This document shows positions 1 to 9,660 of a stretch of DNA of 64,000 nt, piece by piece; within the stretch, counting starts at the first letter, position 1, and each line of letters opens with the position of its first letter. Location: NCBI GenBank assembly GCA_963725155.1, contig CAVRXU010000003.1, positions 124,001 through 188,000 on the forward strand, in the 5' to 3' direction. The notes beneath the pieces were generated by a model, which saw only the letters and a program-made list of their open reading frames with translations, made no database searches and was not told where the DNA came from. This stretch comes from DATDAH01 sp963725155 (GTDB taxonomy: Bacteria > Actinomycetota > Acidimicrobiia > Acidimicrobiales > DATDAH01). Position numbers and translations under genes: made by a program.

Positions 1-35
1 CCCACCCGATCCGCCCGGGCCCGGTCAGCGAACGG

Positions 36-1241
36 TCAGTTGCCGCCCTGGATGGCCAGGTAGTCCTCGGTCCACTGCGAGTAGGGGACGCACTCGCCCC
101 CGTCCCCGAAGCAGTCCGCCTCCGGCGTCTTCCAGAACGCGACGTGATCGAAGTTGTCGAAGCCGTTGGTGGCGCAGCCCTCGTCGGTCAGGAGCACGTT
201 GCCCTCACAGGCCGCAGGCACCGCGGGCACCGAGCCGAACCAGTAGGCCACGTCGCCCTGCACCGTGGGATCGAGGGAGTGCTCCATCCACAGATAGGCG
301 CAGTTCGGGTGTGGCGCGTTGGTGGCCAGCATCGTGGTGTCGGCCCAGCCGGTCGTCCCCTCCTCGGGGATGACGCTGGCGACCGGCTCGTCCACGAGCA
401 GGTTCACCTGGTACGGCCAGGAGCTGCTGGCCGCCGTGCCCTCGGTGGTGAAGTCCTCGGTCTGCACGACCACGTCGTGCCAGTAACGCTGGACCAGGGG
501 CTGGGAGTCGCGGACCACTTCGATGACGGCGTCGTACTGCTCCTGGTTGAGGGCGTACGGGTCCTCGATGCCGAGCTCGGGCTGGGTGGCCTTGACGTAG
601 AGCGCGGCGGTGGCGATGGAGATGGGGCCGTCGTACTGCTGGATGCGCCCCGAGTTGGACTCGCCGTCGGGGAAGTCCTGCTCCGCGTAGATGGTGCCCC
701 ACGACGTCGGGGCCTCGGGGAAGACGTCGGTGTTGTACATCAGCACGTCCGCGCCCCAGGTGTAGGGCACGCCGTAGGCCACGCCGTCGATCGTGTACCA
801 GGGAGCCCCTTGCAGGCGCTCGTCCACCGTCGAGTAGCTCGGGATGAGGTCGAGGTTGACCGGCTGGACCGTCTCCCCGGCGATGAGGCGGAGGCTGGCG
901 TCACCCGACGCCGTGACCAGGTCGTAGTCACTGCTGTTGGTCATCAGGGAGACCATCTCGTCGGACGTGCCCGCGGTGGTCGCCTCGACCTGACAACCCG
1001 TCTCGTTCTCGAAGTCCGTCACCCAGTCGATGTCGGCCTCGGTCGACCCGTCTTCGACGTAGCCGGCCCAAGCGATGATGTTCAGCGCACCCTCGCCCTC
1101 ACCGACCTCGGTGGGCAGGTCCGACGTGTCCGGCGTGGCGGTGTCACCGCCGTCACCGCCCCCGCCGCCGTCGTCGCCACAGGCCGCGGCGAGCAGGCCG
1201 AGGACCGCCACCAGGACGGCCAACAACCGGTAGTGCTTCAT
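36..1241 (-). CDS. potD: Polyamine-type ABC transporter substrate-binding lipoprotein (PotD family)
   Basis: 401 aa. The N-terminus is a lipoprotein signal: a short basic start, a hydrophobic stretch and a lipobox LAAAC with Cys21 as the predicted lipidated residue. It is followed by a Gly/Asp-rich linker that would tether the domain outside the membrane. The rest reads as a spermidine/putrescine-type periplasmic-binding fold (LNIIAWAGYVEDGS, then a GVPYTWGADVLMYNTDVF segment typical of PotD proteins). It should capture the substrate and deliver it to inner-membrane permeases. It overlaps the upstream ATPase gene by 4 bp (ATGA), so the two are co-transcribed. The permease genes are not in the window; the next gene in the operon would lie beyond the left edge. 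Substrate is inferred from family and from the divergent aminobutyraldehyde-type dehydrogenase; another cationic ligand is possible. Confidence 0.85.
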   Translation of the reverse strand: MKHYRLLAVLVAVLGLLAAACGDDGGGGGDGGDTATPDTSDLPTEVGEGEGALNIIAWAGYVEDGSTEADIDWVTDFENETGCQVEATTAGTSDEMVSLMTNSSDYDLVTASGDASLRLIAGETVQPVNLDLIPSYSTVDERLQGAPWYTIDGVAYGVPYTWGADVLMYNTDVFPEAPTSWGTIYAEQDFPDGESNSGRIQQYDGPISIATAALYVKATQPELGIEDPYALNQEQYDAVIEVVRDSQPLVQRYWHDVVVQTEDFTTEGTAASSSWPYQVNLLVDEPVASVIPEEGTTGWADTTMLATNAPHPNCAYLWMEHSLDPTVQGDVAYWFGSVPAVPAACEGNVLLTDEGCATNGFDNFDHVAFWKTPEADCFGDGGECVPYSQWTEDYLAIQGGN

Positions 1242-2344
1242 GTGTTCTCCCCTTGGTCGTCACCCGAGTGGATCGGGTGGTTGTACGCCCGGCCCCACAA
1301 GGCCCGCACACGGCGACCCTTGGCGGCCAGCACCTCTCCCGAGGTGGTGGCGAGGTTCTGCTCGACGACGGTCAGGTCCTGACCGAGGTCCAGCGAGAGC
1401 AGGTAACGAGTGTGCGGGCCGAGGTAGACCACGTCGCGCACGACGCCGTCGACGGCGCACTCGTCGGTCCCGGCCTCGGTGTCGAGGGAGCCGAGACGGA
1501 TCTTCTCCGGCCGGACGGCGAAGGCGTCCGGGGACCCGGTCAGGGCGGTGGCGGCGGTGCCGGTGATGACGTTGGAGACCCCGACGAAGCCGGCCACGAA
1601 CGAGGTGAGGGGGAACTCGTAGACCTCGGCCGGGGTGCCCACCTGCTCGATGCGGCCGTGGTCGAACACGGCGAGGCGATCGCTCATGGTGAGCGCCTCC
1701 TCCTGGTCGTGGGTGACGTAGACGAAGCTGATGCCGACCTCCTGCTGGATGGCCTTCAGCTCGACCTGCATGGCCTGGCGCAACTTGAGGTCCAGGGCCC
1801 CGAGGGGCTCGTCCAGCAGCAGCAGGCGGGGGCGCACGACCAGGGCCCGGGCCAGAGCGACCCGTTGGCGCTGGCCGCCGGAGAGCTCGGCCGGCTTCCG
1901 ATCACCCAGGCCGCCGAGCTGGACCAGGTCGAGGGTCTCGTCCACCCGGCGGCGGCGTTCGGCCCGGTCGACCTTGCGCACCAACAGGCCGTAGCCCACG
2001 TTGTCGGCGACGGTCATGTGCGGGAAGAGGGCGTAGTCCTGGAAGACCGTGTTGACGTCCCGCTCGAAGGGGGCCCGGCGGTTCACGTCCTCGCCGTGGA
2101 GGCGGATCGTGCCGGCCGTCGGCGTCTCGAAGCCGGCGATGAGGCGCAGGCAGGTGGTCTTGCCCGAGCCCGACGGGCCGAGCATCGAGAAGAACTCGCC
2201 GTCGGCCACGGCCATGTCCACGTCGTCGACCGCGGTGAACGAGCCGAAGCGCTTGGTGACCCCACTGAGTCGGACCGCGGAGACGGCATCCCCGCCGACA
2301 TCGCCCCTGGCCCGGTCGACGACCGGGTCGGCTACCTCAGCCAC
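1238..2344 (-). CDS. potA: Polyamine-type ABC transporter ATP-binding protein (PotA family)
   Basis: 368 aa, with a GTG start preceded by a strong purine-rich ribosome site (AGGGGGGAG, about 4 nt away). The ATPase domain shows Walker A GPSGSGKTT, the Q-loop region, the ABC signature LSGGQRQRVALARAL, Walker B LLLLDEP and the H-loop THDQEEA. A C-terminal TOBE-like region follows (FAVRPEKIRLG), as in PotA/FbpC/UgpC importer ATPases. It powers import together with the lipoprotein encoded immediately downstream (4 bp overlap). The first about 20 residues before AVRLSGVTKRFG are extra relative to many homologues; no better downstream start was seen. Function as an importer ATPase is secure, polyamine specificity is inferred. 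Confidence 0.87.
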   Translation of the reverse strand: MAEVADPVVDRARGDVGGDAVSAVRLSGVTKRFGSFTAVDDVDMAVADGEFFSMLGPSGSGKTTCLRLIAGFETPTAGTIRLHGEDVNRRAPFERDVNTVFQDYALFPHMTVADNVGYGLLVRKVDRAERRRRVDETLDLVQLGGLGDRKPAELSGGQRQRVALARALVVRPRLLLLDEPLGALDLKLRQAMQVELKAIQQEVGISFVYVTHDQEEALTMSDRLAVFDHGRIEQVGTPAEVYEFPLTSFVAGFVGVSNVITGTAATALTGSPDAFAVRPEKIRLGSLDTEAGTDECAVDGVVRDVVYLGPHTRYLLSLDLGQDLTVVEQNLATTSGEVLAAKGRRVRALWGRAYNHPIHSGDDQGENT

Positions 2345-2464
2345 GTTCTCCCCCCTGGCTCTCGGCCCGTCAAGCTAGCGGACCCTCCTCGAGCGGGTGG
2401 CCGGGGACCACCCACCACCAAGGGTCCTATGCTCGCCGTCCTCAGATCGACGCAGGGGGACGAC

Positions 2465-3889
2465 GTGGCCAAGCAGAACTTCATCGGGGGGCAGTGGGTC
2501 GACGCGGCGGGTGGGGAGACGGATGCCGTCATCGACCCGGCGACCGGCCAGGAGATGGCCAGAGCGGCGTCCAGTGACGCCGCCGACGTCGACGCCGCGG
2601 TCCAGGCCGCGGCCGACGCGTTTGTCGAATGGGGGGCGTCCACGCCCGCCGATCGAAGCGCCGCCCTCCTCGGCCTGGCCGACGTGCTCGAGGCCGAAGC
2701 CGACGCCCTCGGGGCCCTCGAGTCCCAGAACGTGGGCAAGCCCATCAACACCATGGGCGACGAGATGGCCATGGCCATCGACCACATCCGCTTCTTCGCC
2801 GCCGGGGCCCGCAACATGGACAGTCGGGCCGCTGGGGAGTACCTGGCCGGCTACACCTCGATGCTGCGGCGGGACCCGCTGGGTGTGGTCGCCTCGATCA
2901 CGCCGTGGAACTACCCGCTGATGATGGCCGTCTGGAAGATCGGCCCCGCCCTCGCCGCCGGCAACACCGTGGTCCTGAAGCCGTCCGAGCTGACCCCGCT
3001 GACCAGCCTCCGGATGGCCGAGCTGGCCGCCGACGTGTTCCCTCCCGGCGTCCTCAACGTCGTCACCGGCCAAGGCGAGACGGCCGGCGCCGCCCTGGTC
3101 GAGCATCCGCTGGTGCGCATGGTGTCGCTCACCGGCGACGTGGCCACGGGGAAGCTCATCGCCGCCAACGCCGCTCCGTCCCTGACCCGGGTCCACCTCG
3201 AGTTGGGGGGCAAGGCGCCAGTCCTGGTGTTCGACGACGCCGACCTCGAAGCCGTGATCGAAGCCGTGGCCGTCGGGGCCTACTTCAACGCCGGCCAGGA
3301 CTGCACCGCGGCGTGCCGGGTCGTGGCCGGGCCGGGCCTCTACGACGACCTCGTCAGTGGCCTGGCCGACGCCGCCGCCGGCATTCCCCAGGGAGACCCC
3401 TCCGACGAGTCGGTCGACCTCGGCCCCGTGGTCTCCGAAGGGCAGCGGGCCCGAGTGGCGGGCATGGTCGACAACGCTCGGGCCCAGGGCGGCGAGGTGG
3501 TCAGCGGCGGCACCGCCCTCGACCGGGACGGCTGGTTCTACGCCCCGACGGTGGTGGCCGGTGTGGACCAGGACGCCGAGATCGTCCAGCGCGAGGTCTT
3601 CGGCCCGGTCGTCAGCGTCCAGCGCTTCGCCGACGAGGAGCAGGCCATCGCCTGGGCCAACGGGGTCGACTACGGCCTGGCCGCCAGCGTCTGGACCCGG
3701 GACGTGGGCCGAGCCATGCGCCTGTCCAAGGCTCTGCAGTTCGGCACGGTGTGGGTCAACGACCACATCCCGCTGGTCCCCGAGATGCCCCACGGCGGCT
3801 TCAAGCAGTCCGGCTACGGCAAGGACATGTCGATCTACAGCATCGAGTCCTACACCGAGCTCAAGCACGTGATGATCTCGCACTCGTAG
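2465..3889 (+). CDS. Aldehyde dehydrogenase, aminobutyraldehyde/betaine-aldehyde type
   Basis: 474 aa from a GTG start at 2465; AGGGGGA at 2454-2460 is a good ribosome site, and the resulting N-terminus (AKQNFIGGQWVD) is where this family usually begins. An in-frame ATG at 2429 is the alternative. The NAD-binding region contains ASITPWNYPLMMAVWKIGPA, the catalytic Glu lies in LELGGKAPVLVF and the catalytic Cys in NAGQDCTAACR. Length and motifs match gamma-aminobutyraldehyde dehydrogenases (PatD/Prr), which oxidise 4-aminobutanal from putrescine to GABA. The divergent neighbour is a polyamine-type transporter operon, consistent with uptake plus catabolism. Substrate is inferred; betaine aldehyde is the main alternative. 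Confidence 0.85.
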   Translation: MAKQNFIGGQWVDAAGGETDAVIDPATGQEMARAASSDAADVDAAVQAAADAFVEWGASTPADRSAALLGLADVLEAEADALGALESQNVGKPINTMGDEMAMAIDHIRFFAAGARNMDSRAAGEYLAGYTSMLRRDPLGVVASITPWNYPLMMAVWKIGPALAAGNTVVLKPSELTPLTSLRMAELAADVFPPGVLNVVTGQGETAGAALVEHPLVRMVSLTGDVATGKLIAANAAPSLTRVHLELGGKAPVLVFDDADLEAVIEAVAVGAYFNAGQDCTAACRVVAGPGLYDDLVSGLADAAAGIPQGDPSDESVDLGPVVSEGQRARVAGMVDNARAQGGEVVSGGTALDRDGWFYAPTVVAGVDQDAEIVQREVFGPVVSVQRFADEEQAIAWANGVDYGLAASVWTRDVGRAMRLSKALQFGTVWVNDHIPLVPEMPHGGFKQSGYGKDMSIYSIESYTELKHVMISHS

Positions 3890-3925
3890 GCCTGCCGGCT
3901 GTCGGGGGGGTGCGAGCACTCTCCC

Positions 3926-3975
3926 GTTCTGGCACCTGATTCGGTTGCCATAGGAACCGAATCAGGGGCCGGAAC
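3926..3975. repeat. 50 bp intergenic inverted-repeat element, copy A (putative bidirectional terminator)
   Basis: Two 21 bp arms (3926-3946 and 3955-3975) pair at 19 of 21 positions around an 8 nt loop containing GCCATAG. It sits between convergent genes (aldehyde dehydrogenase and CoA transferase). The outer arm GTTCTGGC-n-CCTGATT and the loop recur at 9611-9660, and a diverged copy occurs at 39713-39762. Position and symmetry suggest a transcription terminator or a dispersed mobile palindrome. Confidence 0.75.
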
Positions 3976-4076
3976 GACGGACTTGGGCTCGACCGGTCCG
4001 TTTGGCCACACACCGTGGTATTTCACGCCCCCGACGACCTTCAGCGGCACCCCACGCCCCCTTCCCTGCCTCGTTG

Positions 4077-5207
4077 TCAGTCGTCCTCGAGCTCGGCGAG
4101 GACCTCGGCCTGGTCCGCGCCGAGGGGGCGGCCGGACCAGCGGATCTTGCCGGGGGTGGCGCTGAGCTTGGCGATGAGGCCCTGCATGGGGGTGCCGTCG
4201 ACGTCGACGATGGTCTCGCGCGCGGCGATGTGGGGGTCGGCGGCCAGGTCGGCCATGTCGTACACGGGGGCGCAGGCCGCGTGGGCGTCCTCGAAGGCGG
4301 CGAGGACCTCGTCGGCGGTGCGCTCGGCGATCCAGTCGGCCATCCAACCGTCCAGGGCGACCCGGTGCTCGACCCGGCCCTCGAAGCTCTGCAACCGCTC
4401 GTCGTCGCCGTGGCCGATGAGGTCCAGGACGCGGCGGGCCACGGACTCGGCCGAGGTGGACACCGCCACCCACGTCCCGTCCGAGCACCGGTAGGTGTTG
4501 CGGGGGACGGTGTACGGGAGCTGGGCGCCCATCCGGGGCTGGAGCTCGCCGGAGACGGCGTAGAGCGAGGGCAACGGCCCCATGAGCTGGAACAGGGACT
4601 CCAGCAGGCTCACGTCCACGACCTGACCCACGCCGGAGTGGAGGGCGACCATCGTGGCGAAGGCGGCGACCACACCGGTGACCTCGTCGGCGAGGGCGAT
4701 GGGCGGGAGGAGCGGGGCACCGTCGGGCTCGCCGTTGATGGCGGCCAGGCCGGACATGGCCTCGGCCAAGGTGGCGAACCCGGGGCGGCTGGCGTACGGC
4801 CCGTCCTGGCCGAAGCCGGTGACCCGGGTGATGACCAGATCCGGATTGCGGGCCAGCAGGACATCGGGACCGAGGCCGAGTCGCTCCAGGGTGCCCGGGC
4901 GGAAGTTCTCGACCAGGACGTCGGCACTGTCCAGCAGCGCCAGCATCGTCTCCCGGCCCTCGTCGCTCTTGAGGTCCAGGACGATGGTCCGCTTGCCCCG
5001 ACCCAGCAGCTTCCAGAACAGGGTGATGCCGTCCCGGGGGTCCCGCCAGCCCATCGACCGGGTCGTGTCGCCCGTCCCGGGGCGTTCGACCTTGATGACG
5101 TCGGCGCCGAAGTCGGCGAGGTAGCGGGCGCAGCCGGGGCCGGCCAGGACGGTCGAGCAGTCGACGACCTTGAGCCCCTCGAGGGCCGGCGCCCCCGCGG
5201 TGGTCAC
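4077..5207 (-). CDS. CoA transferase, family III (CaiB/BaiF)
   Basis: 376 aa from a GTG at 5207 that forms a 4 bp GTGA overlap with the stop of the upstream lipoprotein gene; longer in-frame starts would run deep into that gene. The N-terminus GLKVVDCSTVLAGPGCARYL, then GADVIKVERPGTGDTTR and LDLKSDEGRE, are hallmarks of family III CoA transferases, which move CoA between acyl groups through an aspartyl-CoA intermediate. The likely catalytic Asp lies in PPIALADEVTG. The acids exchanged cannot be told from sequence. Being translationally coupled to septum-formation lipoproteins is odd, since no functional link is known. Confidence 0.87.
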   Translation of the reverse strand: MTTAGAPALEGLKVVDCSTVLAGPGCARYLADFGADVIKVERPGTGDTTRSMGWRDPRDGITLFWKLLGRGKRTIVLDLKSDEGRETMLALLDSADVLVENFRPGTLERLGLGPDVLLARNPDLVITRVTGFGQDGPYASRPGFATLAEAMSGLAAINGEPDGAPLLPPIALADEVTGVVAAFATMVALHSGVGQVVDVSLLESLFQLMGPLPSLYAVSGELQPRMGAQLPYTVPRNTYRCSDGTWVAVSTSAESVARRVLDLIGHGDDERLQSFEGRVEHRVALDGWMADWIAERTADEVLAAFEDAHAACAPVYDMADLAADPHIAARETIVDVDGTPMQGLIAKLSATPGKIRWSGRPLGADQAEVLAELEDD

Positions 5208-5695
5208 GTCGACCCGCCGGCGTCCGCGGCGATGCTGCCCCGCAGCGGGGCGCCGTCGAGACCGACGGCCACACACAGGGCGCTCCGGTCGCCGGCGCTC
5301 CAGGAGTCCAGCGTGGGCACGATCTCGGCGAAGGACACCTCGGTCCCCGGGCCGGCGGGCTCGCCGGTGTAGTCGGCGAAGCGCTGGGCGCACTGGGTGG
5401 CCGCCTGGCGGCGCAGCACCTCGGTCCCCGGGAAGCGACGGCGGGCGGAAAGGTCGAAGGCCCCGTAGACCTCGGCCTGGTGGCGGCGGGCGCAGCGCAC
5501 GATCCGCACCCGCAGGTCCTGGTTGCGGCCCAGGCCGCTGAAGCAGTCGCCCGGCACCAGGTCGTAGAGGCTGGTCGGGCGGGCCACCGTCGTCGGCAGT
5601 GAGGTCGGCGTGGCCTCCTCGGCGTCGTCACCCGAGCAACCGACGAGCACGGTCAGGACCATGGCGAGGAGGAGCGCGGTCTCGCTCGCCCTCAC
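5204..5695 (-). CDS. Septum-formation-domain lipoprotein (copy 3 of 3)
   Basis: 163 aa. Signal peptide with lipobox LVGC (Cys20) and an acidic/Thr linker. The single extracytoplasmic domain has LVPGDCF, a paired Cys pattern (RCARRHQAEVYGAF) and a late Cys (ALCVAV), matching the Septum_form family of actinobacterial secreted proteins. The family name comes from association with cell division; biochemical function is unknown. It is the last of three tandem paralogues with overlapping ends (4 bp ATGA with the gene before) and is itself coupled to the CoA transferase gene. Conserved cysteines probably form disulfides. Confidence 0.72.
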   Translation of the reverse strand: MRASETALLLAMVLTVLVGCSGDDAEEATPTSLPTTVARPTSLYDLVPGDCFSGLGRNQDLRVRIVRCARRHQAEVYGAFDLSARRRFPGTEVLRRQAATQCAQRFADYTGEPAGPGTEVSFAEIVPTLDSWSAGDRSALCVAVGLDGAPLRGSIAADAGGST

Positions 5696-6168
5696 GCCTG
5701 AGGACTCTCGCTGCCCTCGACCGTGCCGTCGAGGCGACCCTCGGCCAAGGACACGGCGCAGGTCACGCGCCGGTCGCCCACCTCCCAGGCCAGGCGGTCG
5801 GGGGCGTAGGGCACGATCAGGAGGCCCGACGAGTCCTGGTCGACCCCGACGTATCCCGCGAAGCGCTCCTCACACCCCGCGCCTGCCCGGTCGGCCACGA
5901 CCCCCGCCCCGGGGTAGTCGTCGCCGTCCTCCAGCGAGAACACGGCGATGACCTCCAGGTCGTGCGGTCGACGACAGGGCACGGCCGGCACCGACTCGAC
6001 GTCGGGGCTGGCCGGCTGGTCGAAGCACTCTCCCACCTCGAGGTCGAGGCGGAACGGCTCGGCGCTCAGCCCGGAAGAGCCGCCCCCGTCGTCACCCGTG
6101 CACGCCGTCGCCACGAGGACGGCGGCGCACAGGAGGGCCCCAGCGCGCCGCCGATCAGCGATTGGCAC
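5692..6168 (-). CDS. Septum-formation-domain lipoprotein (copy 2 of 3)
   Basis: 158 aa from a GTG at 6168, chosen because it gives a compact signal peptide (PIADRRR, hydrophobic stretch, lipobox ATAC at Cys23); an ATG at 6198 adds 10 residues and overlaps the upstream gene by 44 bp. The domain repeats the pattern of its neighbours: LEVGECFDQP, a Cys before RPHDLEVIAVF, a Cys in AGAGCEERFAGYVG and a late VTCAVSL. It diverges strongly from copies 1 and 3 outside those positions, so the duplication looks old. Acts at the outer face of the membrane; role unknown. Confidence 0.7.
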   Translation of the reverse strand: MPIADRRRAGALLCAAVLVATACTGDDGGGSSGLSAEPFRLDLEVGECFDQPASPDVESVPAVPCRRPHDLEVIAVFSLEDGDDYPGAGVVADRAGAGCEERFAGYVGVDQDSSGLLIVPYAPDRLAWEVGDRRVTCAVSLAEGRLDGTVEGSESPQA

Positions 6169-6589
6169 CCTCGACGGAGCCCTCACTGGCCGAGCCATCC
6201 TGGGTCACCGCCAGGCAGATGATCGTGCGGTCATCAGCGTCGTTCCAGGTCTCCTCGGTCGGGACCAGGTAGGTCGTGTAGATCTCGGACTCCTCGTAGG
6301 GCGTGCCGACGTATTCGGAGAAGCGGTCGCCGTTGCAGCCTTCAGCGGCCTGGGACTGGATGTCGGTCCCGCCGGGGAACTCGTCACCGCTGACGTCGAA
6401 GACGGCGAAGACCTCGGCGGTGTGGGAGTCAGCGCAGTCGAGCGTGTCGACCTCGCCCACCGCGCCGCTGAAGTCGTCGTTGGTGCAGTCCCCCACCTCG
6501 AGGTTGTTGGCCGAGACCTCCTTGCTACAGGCGGACAGCCCCAGCCCGAGCACGATCAGTGCCCCCGCGATCATCCACCGTCGTGCCAT
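6155..6589 (-). CDS. Septum-formation-domain lipoprotein (copy 1 of 3)
   Basis: 144 aa. The ATG at 6589 is preceded by AGGAGG with a 9 nt spacer, and gives a clean lipoprotein signal ending LGLSAC (Cys21). The domain contains LEVGDCTND, a Cys in TLDCADSHTAEVFAVF, a Cys in AAEGCNGDRFSEYVG and a late IICLAV, the same framework as the two downstream paralogues. This is the first gene of the overlapping lipoprotein trio and has the only strong ribosome site, so it probably leads the operon that ends with the CoA transferase. Confidence 0.75.
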   Translation of the reverse strand: MARRWMIAGALIVLGLGLSACSKEVSANNLEVGDCTNDDFSGAVGEVDTLDCADSHTAEVFAVFDVSGDEFPGGTDIQSQAAEGCNGDRFSEYVGTPYEESEIYTTYLVPTEETWNDADDRTIICLAVTQDGSASEGSVEGANR

Positions 6590-6627
6590 GTACCCAGTCC
6601 TCCTGGCGTCGTGCTGAAGGGCGAACC

Positions 6628-7638
6628 CTAGTCCGCGCCCACGACCAGACAGCGGTCCTCGAGTGCACCGAACGCGTAGTCGACATAGGCCCCACCGAAC
6701 ATGGCCCGGGTCTTGTCGGACCAAGCCAACGCGTCGGGCGCCGACGCCCGGCGGTGGACCTGGAGGATGCCCCGTTCGAACACCCGGTACTCGGCCCAGG
6801 CCCCTGGGAAGTCCTTCACACAGGCCACCTCCACCCACGGTACGGCGCCCGTCTCGGTGATGTGCCGGACCCGGTTCCGATGGGTGTGGCCGGCGAAGTA
6901 GCCGGCGATGGCAGGGCGGCGGGCCACGATCTCGACCAGACGCTCGGAGTCGTCGGGGTTGATCCCGAAGTAGCCGTCCGGACGGTGGTTGGAGTCGGGC
7001 GACCAGACGTGATGGTGGCCGAAGACCAGCACGGGGCGGTCGGCTTCGGCGGCGAGGTCGTCGAGCCACTCGAGCTGCTCGTCGGTGACCTGGCCGGGCG
7101 TGGCGGTGGGGATGACGGTGTCGAGGACGGCCAGGACCACACCGGGCAGCACGCGGGCCACCGGGGCGTCGGCGGCGAAGGTCTCGCCCGCGTAGGCGTC
7201 GTGGTTGCCCCGGACGTGCAGCAGGCGGTCACCGAAGGCGGTCCCGTAGTGGGCCAGGAAGATCTCGTACTCCTCCTGGACGCCGCGGGTGGTCAGGTCC
7301 CCCTTGGCCACGACGGCGTCGGGGGCGATCGCCGCGATGTCGGCGATGACCGACCGGTTCATGACCTCGGGGTAGGGGTCGTCGCCCGGCTCGGCGGAGA
7401 AGGTGGGGCCGTCGTCATAGTTCTCGAGGATCCCGCAGACCGTCTCGCCGAAGTGGACGTCGTTGACCGTGGCCACCGTGGCCAGCCGCTCACCCAGGTC
7501 GGCGAAGGTGCGGAACTCGTGGCCGTCGTAGGCGTAGTCGGTCCCGGGGGTCAGGCCGCCGTAGACCCGGACGTCGCCGTCGAGGTGGACGACCGCTTCG
7601 TCGTCGGCGACCGAGGTCAGCTCGCTGATCGCGACCAT
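6628..7638 (-). CDS. Calcineurin-like metallophosphoesterase
   Basis: 336 aa. The binuclear-metal motifs appear in order: NDVHFG (D-x-H), KGDLT (GD), GNHDA (GNHD), GHHHVW and GHTHRN. The first about 60 residues are a small N-terminal extension (EAVVHLDGDVRVYGGL) before the catalytic core. No signal peptide is visible, so it is predicted to be cytoplasmic. Family members cleave phosphomonoesters or diesters such as cyclic nucleotides; the substrate cannot be inferred. The gene abuts accE at 7643 with a 4 nt gap and reads in the same direction, so it may be the last gene of the carboxylase operon. Confidence 0.85.
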   Translation of the reverse strand: MVAISELTSVADDEAVVHLDGDVRVYGGLTPGTDYAYDGHEFRTFADLGERLATVATVNDVHFGETVCGILENYDDGPTFSAEPGDDPYPEVMNRSVIADIAAIAPDAVVAKGDLTTRGVQEEYEIFLAHYGTAFGDRLLHVRGNHDAYAGETFAADAPVARVLPGVVLAVLDTVIPTATPGQVTDEQLEWLDDLAAEADRPVLVFGHHHVWSPDSNHRPDGYFGINPDDSERLVEIVARRPAIAGYFAGHTHRNRVRHITETGAVPWVEVACVKDFPGAWAEYRVFERGILQVHRRASAPDALAWSDKTRAMFGGAYVDYAFGALEDRCLVVGAD

Positions 7639-7642
7639 GGGC

Positions 7643-7825
7643 TCAGGGGCGGGCGCGACCGGTGGGGACCGGCTTGGTCCACCAACGGCCCGAGAAGCGC
7701 CACCGGGGCGACGACTCGGGCGCCGCCGCCGCCGCCCGCGGCCACGACAGCTCGATGGCCGCGACGATGGCCGCGGCCTCCTCCTCCGTCGGCGCGGGCT
7801 GGATGTCCAGCCGGGAGCGAGTCAC
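7643..7825 (-). CDS. accE: Acyl-CoA carboxylase epsilon subunit
   Basis: 60 aa, easily overlooked. GTG start at 7825 with GGAGG 6 nt upstream. The sequence has the short conserved core of actinobacterial biotin-dependent carboxylase epsilon subunits: an acidic helix PTEEEAAAIVAAIEL followed by a Pro/Ala-rich linker and the closing SPRWRFSGRWW. In Streptomyces and Mycobacterium this subunit binds the beta subunit and stimulates the alpha-beta complex. The beta-subunit gene lies directly upstream (95 nt gap, same strand), which supports the call. The biotin-carrying alpha subunit is not in the window. Confidence 0.82.
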   Translation of the reverse strand: MTRSRLDIQPAPTEEEAAAIVAAIELSWPRAAAAAPESSPRWRFSGRWWTKPVPTGRARP

Positions 7826-7919
7826 CGAGTGCCTCCGCCGCGGCTGACGCTGCGCCGCGGAGCGGAGCAGCATGCCGGACTCCCCTGACCAGCGGAGCCG
7901 GCGGACCGGAGGGCAGCAA

Positions 7920-9494
<1,575 letters not shown>

Positions 9495-9610
9495 CGCGTT
9501 CTGAACGACCGAAAGTGAACTGAAGCCGTCGTAGGGTCGAGGCCATGGCCGGGAAGGGGATCCGCTTCACCTTCAGGCACCGTGGGGAGCAACCCTTGAA
9601 GGGCCTGCCC

Positions 9611-9660
9611 GTTCTGGCGCCTGATTTCGGTGCCATAGCCCCAGAATCAGGCGCCAGTTC
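9611..9660. repeat. 50 bp intergenic inverted-repeat element, copy B
   Basis: Same length and loop as copy A: GTTCTGGCGCCTGATT at the left, GCCATAG in the centre, and a perfect 13 bp pairing of 9614-9626 with 9645-9657. It lies 88 nt downstream of the pyrE stop and upstream of the carboxylase beta gene, in the 254 bp spacer 9495-9748. Apart from this element I see no gene in the spacer; a 44-codon open frame through it looks accidental. It could terminate the purine/pyrE transcript. Confidence 0.72.

Noticed and set aside
1253..2464. N-terminal extension of the aldehyde dehydrogenase frame across the transporter ATPase gene
   Set aside because: The extension is antisense to potA, and a proper start with a ribosome site lies at 2465.
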